Position numbers and translations under genes: made by a program. 45,866 bases of DNA from an uncultured Candidatus Poseidoniales archaeon (GTDB taxonomy: Archaea > Thermoplasmatota > Poseidoniia > Poseidoniales > Thalassarchaeaceae). Under the pieces are notes generated by a model. The model was given only the letters and a program-made list of their open reading frames with translations, was not told where the DNA came from and searched no databases. Every line of letters begins with the position of its first letter. Positions within the stretch are counted from its first letter, which is position 1. The DNA lies in the NCBI GenBank assembly GCA_902573015.1, contig CACGIE010000008.1, positions 1 through 45,866 of the forward strand. Direction: 5' to 3'. Positions 1-10,200 of the stretch are shown here, one piece after another.

Positions 1-3000
1 AACAATCAGAATCTCAGCCGGTGAGTAGTTGGGTAGTGTAGGTCCGTCCTGGTTATTCCCCCTATCCCACTGAACTAGGACAGTACCGTTGACCAGGTCG
101 ATTAGGGTAAGGCCAAAGTCCCCTCCTGCCCACATTGTACCCTCCTCCCTTCCCTCTATCAGAACTGTAACATCGTCATCGTCTAGTATTCCTTGGGATC
201 CGTCCCAAGAGGATAACCAGTTTCCAGATGTTAGATTGAAGCGAGCTATCCCTAGATTCTCAAAGCCGAGGTAAAGAGTGTCGAGGTACTTGTGGACTCT
301 AGCCCTCTCGGTATCGTCTCCTGCCGTCCAAACCTCAACTACTGTCCCATTTGAGGTGTTGATTACTGCGGCACCCTCGGTTGTTCCGGCGTAGAGTAGG
401 TCGGGACCAATCGGATCAACGGCAATTACGAAGCGAGAAGGCATGCCATCCCCTCCCCCTCCACCACCGCCATTTCCTCCAGAGGTCCAGCAGTCCTCGA
501 GTGTGAACTGCGATTGGGGGTTGTTTGGATCAGGCCAGTTCCACATACAGGCCCCTCTGTTGGTTCCAGCATAGACTCCGTTGGCATCGCTGGAAACATC
601 GTAGAACTCGAAGGGATCGTTGTTCCACCCAGGAATACTGGTAGGAAGCAGTTGCCAGTTGGAGCCGTCCCACCTTGCCAAGCCTCCGTTGGAGTTGGCA
701 CCGGTGTTCTGTACCTCTGAGCCAACCAACAGGCCACCAAAGAAGTCCAAAGCCAGAGTGTTCACATCTTCATCCGGAATTCCATTTGGGTCGTCCGGAG
801 TCCACAGGTCTACTATATCGCTAGTCAGCCTGTCAATCAGGAGTACCCCTAGTCCTGGAAGGCCTAGGTAAATCACCTCTCCATCGACTGCAACGGGAGC
901 CGTGTCTAGATTGTCCACACCGAGAGATTGCCAAGAGCCGATTATTTCGGGAGTGCTTAGATCGATTCTCATCACTCCAGCATCCTCTGTAGCGATGTAT
1001 GCGATTCCGAATCTGGTGGCGATGTCCCTGATTCTGTCAGAGTCGAGTCCATCAGACTCGGAGAATGTCCCGATTACGTTGTTCGAATCGGTAGAGTAGA
1101 GGGAGATTCCTGCGTCTGAGTGTCCGATAACTAGAGTTGCAGTATTGGAGTCGAAAGCCAGACTGGTGATCGATTCCGAGTTGGTTCCCTGGATTTTTCC
1201 GAAGTGGGACCCATCTACGTTGCTGAGTCTGTGGACTCCACTACCAGAGGTTCCAATCCAGACCCAACCGTCTTCGTCTTGTTCTATGGAAGTGATTGAA
1301 ACCTCTCCAGATTCTATCGAAGGGATGCTGTCAGAGATATCCAATGGCTCCTTCCAGAGGTTGTCTCTCTTGTCCATCATGTCAATGGTCGTTCCAGAGG
1401 CAATCCAGAACTCGCCTGCTTCTCCGTCATCTATTATCGCTGTGATCTGAGCATCCTCGATTGAAGGGCTACTAACTAGCGGGAAGGATCCGTCTGAGGC
1501 ATCTCCTAGGATTCTTCCCATCGTTCCCGAGGAGTCGCCGATTATTGCCAAAGAGTCCGATGGGGAACGAGATTGTCCTCCTGGCCAAGGACTGATACTG
1601 TTTCCGGATCCTGAGAGGCCCAAATCGGACAGGGGGATTTCGCTGCTGAAGAGCAAGACATCGGTATCGTATGTCTGGACCTGCTGCTCTCCCAGAATGT
1701 ACAGCCATCCCGGAGTGACAGCCAGACCGACTGTGATATCAGAAGATAGCCAATTAGACGAAGTCCAGGATGGAACCCAGGACTCAGACGAGATGTCGAA
1801 CCTGTCTATGCCAGAGTCAGATGTTGCTATGTAAAGAATGTCATCGGAAACTGCGATGTCTGCGATCGAATTCCCGGAGAGTAGGTTGGAATCGTCCCAA
1901 ACCACGTTTCTCTCGATTACTATTGACGTTGGATCATCCGATGAGACGTTGTACTCTATCAACCTGATGCCATGGTCCTCTGTTGCCAAGAACAGATTCC
2001 TGCCATCGATGTACAATTCCAATGGAGTTTCTTCCTGGAAAGTAGAGCAGAAATCTAGAGACTTCCAGAGAGATCCCTTGGCGGGCATCAGGTAGTGGAT
2101 AGAGCACTCGGATGCTCCCCACAATACTCCGAATATATCCGTTGCCAACGAAAGAATTGAATTCGTCATTGATGAGTTGATTTCTTCGGGGAAGTCTGAA
2201 ACATAATCTGAGTCGGATAGTCTCATGGCAGTTACGTTCCCTCCTTCGACACCAATGTAGAGCATGTCCCTGTTCGGATCCGTGGCAATAGATCTCCCGG
2301 ATATATCTGGAATTATGTCAATGATGCGCTTGTTTGCGTTGTCATCTAACACCAGCAGATCATCGTCGACCAGAATGTATAGCCTTCCATCGAATGGGTT
2401 GTATGCACTACCATGGATTGAGACCTCTATGGGACTGAATGATAGCTTTGGATCAACGGGGCGGAGGGCCTGAATAACCAAGTCTGTGATTTCAATTCCG
2501 GTTGGAATCTGCCAGGATGCGTCACTGATTGTGTTTGGCTTTAGGGATGAGTCGAGAATGCCGTCCACAAGACTTGGTGAGTTGTCTGAGAAGACGTTCT
2601 GCCTCCCTAGATCACCGCGTCCGCTCCAGTCCAAAACACTTGACTGGGTATCCATAACTGCAATCTGAGGTTGGTTCACCCAATATCCATCGCTCCCGTT
2701 AACGGCCACTTCGAAAGTCAGGTTGTCAATCACAGCACCGGGTGGGAACTCCATGAAAAAATCAGAAAGTGCGGGAGTCCCATTGTCAGGGTCTGATCCG
2801 GTAGCATCTAGAACAATCCAACCAGTGTCATTACTACCATTTACCCCCCATGATTTGCTAGAGATATAGTTAGTATCTATGTAGTCTGATTCCGTCATTT
2901 CCAAGTCTGATGTAGGTGGATGATTTGCACCCCATGGGAGTAAAATCATCAGAGCAACCATGACAATTGCCTTGGCTCTCTCACCGGTTGTCTTGCCACT

Positions 3001-3009
3001 AGCGTACAT
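1..3009 (-). CDS. Secreted multi-blade beta-propeller protein (partial, runs off left edge)
   Basis: The minus strand is open without a stop for 1003 codons from an ATG at 3009 to the first base of the window, so the 3' end is missing; this is why the ORF track lacks it. The N-terminus has a signal peptide or anchor (AKAIVMVALMILLPWGA). Next comes a roughly 200-residue domain that looks beta-rich, then many repeats of about 40-50 residues ending in phrases such as IGTSGSGVHRLSN, YIATEDAGVMRIDL and YLGLPGLGVLLID. This pattern fits the 'two-component regulator propeller' or WD40-like families. Asp, Ser and Gly are abundant and Cys is rare, as in exported proteins. It probably sits outside the membrane, in adhesion, binding or polymer handling; the sequence does not fix a ligand. 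It is divergent from maeB. Propeller class is fairly sure, function unknown. Confidence 0.85.
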   Translation of the reverse strand, partial: MYASGKTTGERAKAIVMVALMILLPWGANHPPTSDLEMTESDYIDTNYISSKSWGVNGSNDTGWIVLDATGSDPDNGTPALSDFFMEFPPGAVIDNLTFEVAVNGSDGYWVNQPQIAVMDTQSSVLDWSGRGDLGRQNVFSDNSPSLVDGILDSSLKPNTISDASWQIPTGIEITDLVIQALRPVDPKLSFSPIEVSIHGSAYNPFDGRLYILVDDDLLVLDDNANKRIIDIIPDISGRSIATDPNRDMLYIGVEGGNVTAMRLSDSDYVSDFPEEINSSMTNSILSLATDIFGVLWGASECSIHYLMPAKGSLWKSLDFCSTFQEETPLELYIDGRNLFLATEDHGIRLIEYNVSSDDPTSIVIERNVVWDDSNLLSGNSIADIAVSDDILYIATSDSGIDRFDISSESWVPSWTSSNWLSSDITVGLAVTPGWLYILGEQQVQTYDTDVLLFSSEIPLSDLGLSGSGNSISPWPGGQSRSPSDSLAIIGDSSGTMGRILGDASDGSFPLVSSPSIEDAQITAIIDDGEAGEFWIASGTTIDMMDKRDNLWKEPLDISDSIPSIESGEVSITSIEQDEDGWVWIGTSGSGVHRLSNVDGSHFGKIQGTNSESITSLAFDSNTATLVIGHSDAGISLYSTDSNNVIGTFSESDGLDSDRIRDIATRFGIAYIATEDAGVMRIDLSTPEIIGSWQSLGVDNLDTAPVAVDGEVIYLGLPGLGVLLIDRLTSDIVDLWTPDDPNGIPDEDVNTLALDFFGGLLVGSEVQNTGANSNGGLARWDGSNWQLLPTSIPGWNNDPFEFYDVSSDANGVYAGTNRGACMWNWPDPNNPQSQFTLEDCWTSGGNGGGGGGGDGMPSRFVIAVDPIGPDLLYAGTTEGAAVINTSNGTVVEVWTAGDDTERARVHKYLDTLYLGFENLGIARFNLTSGNWLSSWDGSQGILDDDDVTVLIEGREEGTMWAGGDFGLTLIDLVNGTVLVQWDRGNNQDGPTLPNYSPAEILIV

Positions 3010-3116
3010 GGAACAAAGCGAGTGCCTCGTTGTGCAATTTATGAAGGGTAGGGGTAGTCGTCCGCGACTTGCTCATCATCTGAAAAAATGCTAGATGTAA
3101 AAAAAACCGTAAACAA

Positions 3117-3129
3117 GGCCATATTGGCC
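3117..3129. promoter_or_regulatory. 13-bp palindrome in the divergent propeller/maeB promoter region
   Basis: GGCCATATTGGCC is a perfect 5+3+5 inverted repeat in the AT-rich intergenic stretch between the divergent propeller gene and maeB. It lies about 70-80 bp before the likely maeB start. The surroundings contain A-runs and TATA-like strings such as gataatgaat, so a repressor or activator site is plausible. Nothing shows which protein would bind it. Confidence 0.3.
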
Positions 3130-3199
3130 GATAATCATACGATAATGAATAGGATAGCATCAAAGGAGATGGTTGTTCCGAGAAATCCGAGGTGACACT

Positions 3200-5488
3200 G
3201 TGAGCAATGACCAGTTGCGCGAAGACGCATTGGAATACCACTCTTCCGAGCCAAGAGGGAAGGTCACAGTGGTCCCAACAAAGCCACACGGTACACAGAG
3301 GGAGCTCTCTCTTGCTTACTCTCCTGGTGTGGCATATCCCTGTGAAGAGATTAGGGATAACCCCGCAGAGGCATACAAGTACACGTCAAAGGGTAATCTG
3401 GTGGCCGTTATCAGTAACGGCACTGCAGTTCTCGGGCTGGGAGATATTGGTCCCCTGGCTAGCAAGCCAGTAATGGAGGGTAAGGGGCTTCTGTTCAAGG
3501 CATTCGCAGATATCGACGTTTTCGACATAGAGGTAGATAGAACCGATGTGGATGGATTCGTTGAAGCGGTCAAGGCAATAGCACCTACCTTTGGAGGCAT
3601 AAATCTCGAGGATATTGGGGCACCTGAATGCTTCGAGATTGAAAGAAGACTTGTGGAAGAGTTGGACATTCCGGTAATGCACGATGATCAACATGGAACC
3701 GCAATTATCTCTGGAGCAGCCTTACTGAACGGACTCGAAGTCGTTGAAAAGGAGATTGGGGAAGTTAGCGTGGTAATACTCGGGGCCGGGGCCTCTGCCA
3801 TCTCATGCGCGAAGCATTACCGTAGGCTGGGAGTGAAGCCGGAGAATATGACGATGGTCGACTCAAAGGGGATTGTAACATCCAAGAGGATGGAGAATGG
3901 TGAATTGAACGAGTACAAGTCTGAGTTTGCCAGGGATGTACCTGAAGGTGGAATCCGTGAAGCCTTGGATGGAGCAGATGTTTTCCTCGGACTATCCAAA
4001 GGAGGATTGGTGTCTCCTGATATGATCAAAAGTATGAGAGAAAGACCCTTGATTTTCGCACTGGCCAATCCTGATCCAGAGATTACCCCCGAGCAAGTAT
4101 CTAGCGTAAGGGATGATGCCATAGTTGCAACTGGAAGATCCGACTATCCTAACCAGATTAACAACGTTCTTGGGTTCCCATACATCTTCAGAGGGGCCTT
4201 GGATGTTCGAGCTAGCGAAATAACTGAGGGAATGAAGATGGCAGCGACCAAGGCGCTTGCTCAACTTGCCAAGGAGCCTGTGCCAGATGACGTTTCATCG
4301 GCGTATGAGGGTGAGCAGATGTCATTCGGGCCTGACTACTTGATTCCCAAGCCTTTCGATGCGAGGGTACTGATTTGGGAAGCGAGCGCAGTGGCTGAAG
4401 CAGCTGTAACAGAGGGAGTTTCCGGAGTTTCTGCTGACGAGTTCGACTTAGACTCGTACAGAGAGAAGTTGGAGTCCCGACTAGGACTTACTAGATCAAT
4501 AATGAGGAGGGTCATTAACCAAGCTAAGAGGGATAAGAAGAGGATTGTTTTCTGCGAGGGAGAGGACCCCACTATTGTAAAGGCGGCATCTCAGTGCATT
4601 TCAGAAGGGATTTGCGAGCCAATTCTTCTAGGGCAGAAGAAGAGAATTGAAGCAGTGAAGGAAGAACTAGGACTGAGTTTTGATTGTGAAATGATTGATG
4701 TCAGATACGATGAGAGGAGGAGAGGTAGTTACGCTGACGAACTGCATCAGCAAAGGGGCAGGAGGGGATTGACGAGAGAGGATGCAATTAGACAGTTGAA
4801 GTCAACCACATTCTTCGCTCCGATGATGGTCAGAATGGGCGATGCCGACGGTTATCTTGGTGGTATTTCTCACCAATACCCGGATATAGTGAAGCCTTGC
4901 TTGCAGGTAATCGGACCTGATCCGAATTCTCACAGAATAGTGGGGATGTACATGATGACTGTGAATGGTCAGTTGATGTTCATCGGAGATGCAACGATCA
5001 ATATTTATCCAGATGCTAGAACTTTGGCAGAGATAGCTGTTCAGACGGCTAAAGTTGCAAAGAGGTTCGGAGTGAAGCCGAAGGTTGCAATGCTTTCCTT
5101 CTCGAATTTCGGGACATCTGCGGAAATGAGGACAGACAGGATAGAAGAGGCAATTGAGATAGTTAGGGAAATCGAGCCTGATTTGGTGATTGACGGTCCC
5201 ATGCAGGCAGACACTGCCCTGATTCCCGATATACAACAAGACTACCCATTCATGTCATTCAACGGCCCGGCCAATGTTCTAATTTGTCCTAATCTCGCTT
5301 CCGCCAACATTGCCTACAAGTTACTTCAGAGAGTAGCAGGTGCCGAGATGACCGGCCCCATATTGGAGGGCCTCTCTAGGCCTGCTCACGTCCTTCAGCG
5401 TAGAGACAGTACGAGAGACGTGGTCCATATGGCAGCGATTTGTGCGGTGGATGCTCAGAGAGCGGCTAGCCAGAGGCTAATCGATTAG
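3200..5488 (+). CDS. maeB: NADP-dependent malic enzyme with C-terminal phosphotransacetylase-like domain (MaeB type)
   Basis: Malic enzymes oxidatively decarboxylate malate to pyruvate, making NAD(P)H. The N-terminal half has the malic domain ([40 protein letters not shown]) and a Rossmann fold ([12 protein letters not shown], later [13 protein letters not shown]). From roughly residue 430 a phosphotransacetylase-like domain follows ([41 protein letters not shown]). In bacterial MaeB this domain is usually regulatory, binding acetyl-CoA, rather than catalytic. I prefer GTG at 3200 over the track start at 3173 because GAGGTGA lies just upstream; this gives about 762 residues, the usual MaeB length. 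It converges on pckA with a 4-bp overlap, so two enzymes of the malate/pyruvate/PEP node are paired. The type is common in bacteria and suggests transfer. Family call is firm; cofactor preference is inferred. Confidence 0.96.
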   Translation: MSNDQLREDALEYHSSEPRGKVTVVPTKPHGTQRELSLAYSPGVAYPCEEIRDNPAEAYKYTSKGNLVAVISNGTAVLGLGDIGPLASKPVMEGKGLLFKAFADIDVFDIEVDRTDVDGFVEAVKAIAPTFGGINLEDIGAPECFEIERRLVEELDIPVMHDDQHGTAIISGAALLNGLEVVEKEIGEVSVVILGAGASAISCAKHYRRLGVKPENMTMVDSKGIVTSKRMENGELNEYKSEFARDVPEGGIREALDGADVFLGLSKGGLVSPDMIKSMRERPLIFALANPDPEITPEQVSSVRDDAIVATGRSDYPNQINNVLGFPYIFRGALDVRASEITEGMKMAATKALAQLAKEPVPDDVSSAYEGEQMSFGPDYLIPKPFDARVLIWEASAVAEAAVTEGVSGVSADEFDLDSYREKLESRLGLTRSIMRRVINQAKRDKKRIVFCEGEDPTIVKAASQCISEGICEPILLGQKKRIEAVKEELGLSFDCEMIDVRYDERRRGSYADELHQQRGRRGLTREDAIRQLKSTTFFAPMMVRMGDADGYLGGISHQYPDIVKPCLQVIGPDPNSHRIVGMYMMTVNGQLMFIGDATINIYPDARTLAEIAVQTAKVAKRFGVKPKVAMLSFSNFGTSAEMRTDRIEEAIEIVREIEPDLVIDGPMQADTALIPDIQQDYPFMSFNGPANVLICPNLASANIAYKLLQRVAGAEMTGPILEGLSRPAHVLQRRDSTRDVVHMAAICAVDAQRAASQRLID

Positions 5489-7050
5489 AAGACTGGTTTT
5501 GGACCAGCATCTATTACTTCCTCCGAGCAACCATCTGCATACTGTTGGAAGTTCTCAATGAACATCTGAGCGAGAAGGTTAGCCACGTTGTCGTACCTAG
5601 TCTCATCTTCCCATGTTTCTCTGGGCTGAAGGATACTGTCTGGTACTCCCTCGCAGGTAGTAGGAATCTCAAACCCGAATCGCTCGTCTTTTACGAAAAC
5701 GACATTGTCAAGATTTCCATTGATTGCTGCATTGAGAAGATTTCTGGTCCAGCTAATCTTGATTCGGCTACTTGCATCTGCCCCACCAGCAATCCACCCG
5801 GTGTTAATCAGCCAGCACTTTGCATCGTTCTCACGGATCTTCTTGGAAAGCAAATCTGCGTATATGCTCGGATGCCTCGGCATAAATGGTGCCCCAAAGC
5901 AAGTCGAGAACGTGGCCTGGGGTTCAGTAACTCCCATCTCGGTACCAGCAACCTTAGCAGTATATCCCGACATGAAGTGATATGCGGCTTGTTCGGGAGT
6001 TAATCTCGAAAGCGGAGGGAGAACGCCGAAGGCATCACAAGTTAGGAACACCACATTGTTCGGGTTACCGGACATCGAATCCGGAGTACGATTTTCTATG
6101 AATTCGATTGGATACGATCCTCTAGTGTTCTGAGTTAGAGAGCCGTTGTCGAAGTCAGGAGAGCCATCTGCATTCAATACCACATTCTCTAGAATTGATC
6201 CGGGCATCTTTGTTGTTGCGTATATCGCCGGTTCGTCCTCCTCAGAGAGGCGGATTAGCTTAGCATAGCACCCTCCCTCGAAATTGAAAACCCCGTTGTC
6301 TGACCAGCCATGCTCATCATCTCCAACAAGTGCTCTGTTGGGATCTGCGGATAGTGTCGTTTTACCAGTACCGGAAAGCCCGAAGAAGAGAGCTGCGTTC
6401 TCCCCGTCTGTATTGGCAGAACAATGCATTGGAAGAAGGCCCTTAGAAGGTAAAATATGATTCATTATTGTGAAAATAGCCTTCTTAATCTCGCCAGCAT
6501 AGTGAGTCCCGCCGATTATCACCATTCCTCTGTCAAGAGCAATTATTACGAAGACGTCGGAGTTCACTCCATCGCTCATACTGGACTTCATCTCTGGAAC
6601 ATGGAGAATCGTGAACTCTGGAATGTGGGATGAGGTCTCCTCTTCCGTAACTCGAACGAACATATTGTGCATGAATGCTGCATGCCATGCCTTCTCAGTC
6701 ACTAGCCTAACTGGCATCCTGTAGTCCTTGTCAGCTCCGCAGAAGGCGTCCTTGACGAATACATTCTCTACCGAATTGAGGTGTTCTTGAACCTTGACTA
6801 ATAGTCTGTCGAAGACCGCCGGAGCCGTGGGTCTATTGACCTCCCCCCACCAGACCTCCTCTGCCATTCCAGCCTCATCAACGATGAATCTGTCATTTGG
6901 AGAACGTCCTGTTCTCTCCCCAGTAACTGCAAGTAATACAGAGTCTGATGTGAGTTTGGCCTCGTTCAACTCAACAGCCATTTGGTGGAGCTCTTCAGAA
7001 CTCATATTCCAGTGAACGTTTCCACTGGGTTCCAAACCATGCTGTGACAA
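5485..7050 (-). CDS. pckA: Phosphoenolpyruvate carboxykinase (ATP)
   Basis: This enzyme interconverts oxaloacetate plus ATP with PEP, CO2 and ADP in the cytoplasm, for gluconeogenesis or anaplerosis. The 521-residue protein carries the early RTGRSPNDRF motif (about 46-55), the P-loop GLSGTGKT (224-231), and the kinase-2 metal motif LVGDDEHGW (241-249). These mark the ATP-dependent, not the GTP-dependent, family; E. coli PckA has 540 residues. The start is uncertain. The track uses TTG at 7050, but the frame stays open upstream to a TAG with no ATG or GTG in between, and the family usually has a few residues before SQHGL. The stop overlaps the maeB stop on the opposite strand by 4 bp. Its promoter must lie in 7051-7203, shared with the divergent membrane protein gene. 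Confidence 0.96.
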   Translation of the reverse strand: MSQHGLEPSGNVHWNMSSEELHQMAVELNEAKLTSDSVLLAVTGERTGRSPNDRFIVDEAGMAEEVWWGEVNRPTAPAVFDRLLVKVQEHLNSVENVFVKDAFCGADKDYRMPVRLVTEKAWHAAFMHNMFVRVTEEETSSHIPEFTILHVPEMKSSMSDGVNSDVFVIIALDRGMVIIGGTHYAGEIKKAIFTIMNHILPSKGLLPMHCSANTDGENAALFFGLSGTGKTTLSADPNRALVGDDEHGWSDNGVFNFEGGCYAKLIRLSEEDEPAIYATTKMPGSILENVVLNADGSPDFDNGSLTQNTRGSYPIEFIENRTPDSMSGNPNNVVFLTCDAFGVLPPLSRLTPEQAAYHFMSGYTAKVAGTEMGVTEPQATFSTCFGAPFMPRHPSIYADLLSKKIRENDAKCWLINTGWIAGGADASSRIKISWTRNLLNAAINGNLDNVVFVKDERFGFEIPTTCEGVPDSILQPRETWEDETRYDNVANLLAQMFIENFQQYADGCSEEVIDAGPKPVF

Positions 7051-7133
7051 TTCGACAGCCCTACTTTGAGAGGAACTCTGAATCGCAACTCCCCCAATCT
7101 AGCCCGAGAGGGAACAAGACTTCAAGCGTTACG

Positions 7134-7160
7134 GCTCGAAAAATTAATTCTTCATTTCAA
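7134..7160. promoter_or_regulatory. AT-rich core of the divergent pckA / membrane-protein promoter region
   Basis: The string cgaaaaattaattcttca reads as a BRE/TATA-like element on the plus strand. Its complement, aattaatttttcg, gives a TATA-like string for pckA. It contains the palindrome AATTAATT. This is the most AT-rich part of the 150-bp gap between the two divergent genes. Assignment is by resemblance only. Confidence 0.3.
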
Positions 7161-7224
7161 TAGTGTTGGTTTATTGACCCATTAGGGGATGTGATTATGC
7201 AATATGCCCCCTGTTAGGGGGCCA

Positions 7225-10200
7225 ATGGGAGACGATGAGTCACCAGACAAGGTCATCCGAGAAAGGGAGTTCAGGCTTCCATCAGGAATCGACATAGGAA
7301 ATCTGAATGTATCTGAAGATGTCGATGATTCGAAGAAGGCTCAGAAGCAGGACGATGCGATAGGGGACTTATTCGATCCATTCGCCGGGCTAGATGCAGA
7401 TTCACCGGGAACGGTAAGCAGAGACGGCGGTGTTTCTTCCCCGCCAGAGAGAGATATTGTCTCTCAGCTATCAACGGAGGGCGAACAGAAGGTAAATTGG
7501 ATTCTGATGGTGTCGATGATCGTAATTTACAGCGCTATTAGCATACAGATTGGCAGAGTTTTTGAAGCTCAGGTTGGGACAATTCTACTCTTATTTCTTG
7601 CTTTTTTTGGTTTTGGCCTAGGTGAATTGTGGGTTCCCAAGGAGAGGCTTAGCCTACTTGGAATAACCTGGGTGATTATCTCGATGAAGGTCCTCTACGG
7701 ACTTGCAATAGAGTTGAGGAACTGGGGAGTTATCGAGGATGATCTTTTGCTCGGCATTGTATTGTTACTACTTGTACTGGTCAATGTCTTGGTAGCCTAT
7801 AGACACAATCATGATGCAATAGCTGCTCAATCGACGCTGGTCCTTCTTGCAATTGGATCTACTGCAGGGACAGAATTCGGGGAGTTAGGGGTGGCAGTCA
7901 TGATCCTCATTGCAACTATTATTCTACATGGGATTGCAATAAACAGGGGATCTGGGAACCTGGCCTCCCTCGGAATTGCGTCATCTAATCTATGGATTGG
8001 GATGCACGCTATAACGCCGCAATTTTCTGCCGGACCTCTGCAGGTCTTGCCTATTGAGGAGCCATTGCTATTGTTCCTGCTTCTAATGTTAGTCACCTCA
8101 ATGAACGCTTACATGGCAACTGTCTTCTCAAAGAATGAGAACTGGTTCTCCAAGGGATTCGAAACTTTGGGTCTTGGAAAACCAGGACTATGGGGGGTCT
8201 CTATTTCGCTGGGCATGGTTGGAGCTGTTCTAGCTGTCGCATCAAATCGTGAGGACATAGGGTACGCTCTCGGAATGGTGACCTTCCTTGGAGGAGCATT
8301 TGGTGGTTCATACCTTGTTGTTAGAGGGGTTCAGTCACGTAGGGTATCTCAACCACTCCTGATTACTGCTACAATTCTCACCCTAGTATTGTTGAACGGT
8401 GACTATGTTGACGCTTCTCTCGGAGTGTCATCTTACCATATCTTCACGGCTATTGGAGCAATAGTAACTATTTCCATTATCTTAAGAGATCAGAGTAGCG
8501 TCTCAGACAGAGTCCTATGGGTTGGATCTGTTGCCGTGTTAGCAATACTAGTCCTCCTAGTTCCTACTGGCAGTAAATCCGATGGAGACGGTGGATTCGC
8601 CCTTTTGGGAATACTATCGCTACTTCACATTGGAACAGCGGTTCTGGCGGTTAGAAGAAATTCTCCCTCCTTGACAGGAGTTACTGTAATTCTTCCATGG
8701 TCGTGGATCGTAATAGAGAAAATTATCGAAGAGACAGTGCGAACGATAATGATCGCTAACGAGATGAATGAGTACAATGGAATGATTCACTTCGAACCTC
8801 TGCCCCTAGCGATTTATCTTTCTCTTTCATCGGTACTCCTGTTCTTGGTAAACTCAAAGATGGGCGATAGCGGAGTAAATCTTGCATCTAGATTGATGGG
8901 GAATACTGAAATCTCTGCTTCAGTAAGAGATTCTGGGTTGCTGAATCTATGGAGTATTGGTCTGTGGTTACCAATGCTGACAATCGTCATTATAGCTCAG
9001 TTTGATGACTTCAATACGTTTTCTCTGATTTCTCTACTAGCACTAATTTCCGCCTTGCACATCCTGAGTTTTGCTCTGGAACTGAGGAATAACAGTGAAG
9101 AGGGAATTATCTGGATTGTCGCAATTACTTATCTGATAATCCAATGGAGGCATGGTCTTGATGAGGCGATATTTGTTCTGATGTGCCTATCTATCTCCTC
9201 AATATTGTACCTCGGAAAAGATACGTCATACGGCTTAGGGATTGGAATGGTCGCCGTTCCAATGCTTGTTTTCTGGACAGGGAGGGATCCTTCTAGGGAA
9301 TTATCCTCTCCAAAATGGATCTCTGATTTGGACTCGGGAGTCTTCTTTGGTATCTTGTTCGATACCGAGATGTTGGCTGTAGCCTGTACAATTGTGGTTC
9401 TATCTGTCTATTTACCTAGAGCTGAACATATGGAAAATATGCTTAGACCTGCTTGCTCAGCACTTATTCTAGTAGTGATCTCGAGTATTCTGTCTCTAGA
9501 GTCCGACAACTCTCTCCTTCAGGTTTCATCGGCGATGGTTTTCGTTTTTACTTCGTTTTGGCTTATCTCTAGAGGGGAGATTAGATCGGAACTGAAGACC
9601 ATTGCCAAGAGAGAGGCGGTAATCAGCTTGGTCTCTGAGGGTGGTCTTTCCCCCGGCTTAGGGTCATTGTCCTCCTACAGTCCCAAGGTGGCTGAGATGG
9701 AGCAGCTACGAAAGAGCAGGAGGGAGTTGTCAGATACAGAGGACATGTCAGAGCTGCTTTCCTCTGAGATCACTCATACCCCTGTTATTGGAATGGTCAT
9801 TCTCATGATAGTATTACTATCAGGGATTCTAAGTTCTGCTGTACTCGGAATGGGACCTCTGATACTAGTCTGCACAGGTGTTTTCTGCTGTGTAATGGTA
9901 TTCCTAATCAAAAAGAGAACCAAGGGACTGGAGTTGGATTTACCGCACATCCTGGGTATGGAGATGCCAGTCGCACTCTCAGTGACTGGAGTGTGTTTGA
10001 TTTTACTATCTGCACACGTTTTCCCACCGGGAAGTAGTCCTAGGCTACTTCTGGATATGGCCGTCGCATGCTCGTTAATTCTTGTTTTGTTGATGGTTTC
10101 ACTGCTGGAACACAAGAATCTGATTGACAGGATATCTATCGCTATCGACTGGTTTGTTATCCCGCTGTTGCTGACCCGTCTTATTGGAGGGGCATTGGTT

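Noticed and set aside
2999-3289. 96-residue minus-strand ORF
   Set aside because: It overlaps the starts of both the propeller gene and maeB and has no family features.
4802-5239. 145-residue minus-strand ORF inside maeB
   Set aside because: Shadow of the phosphotransacetylase-like domain.
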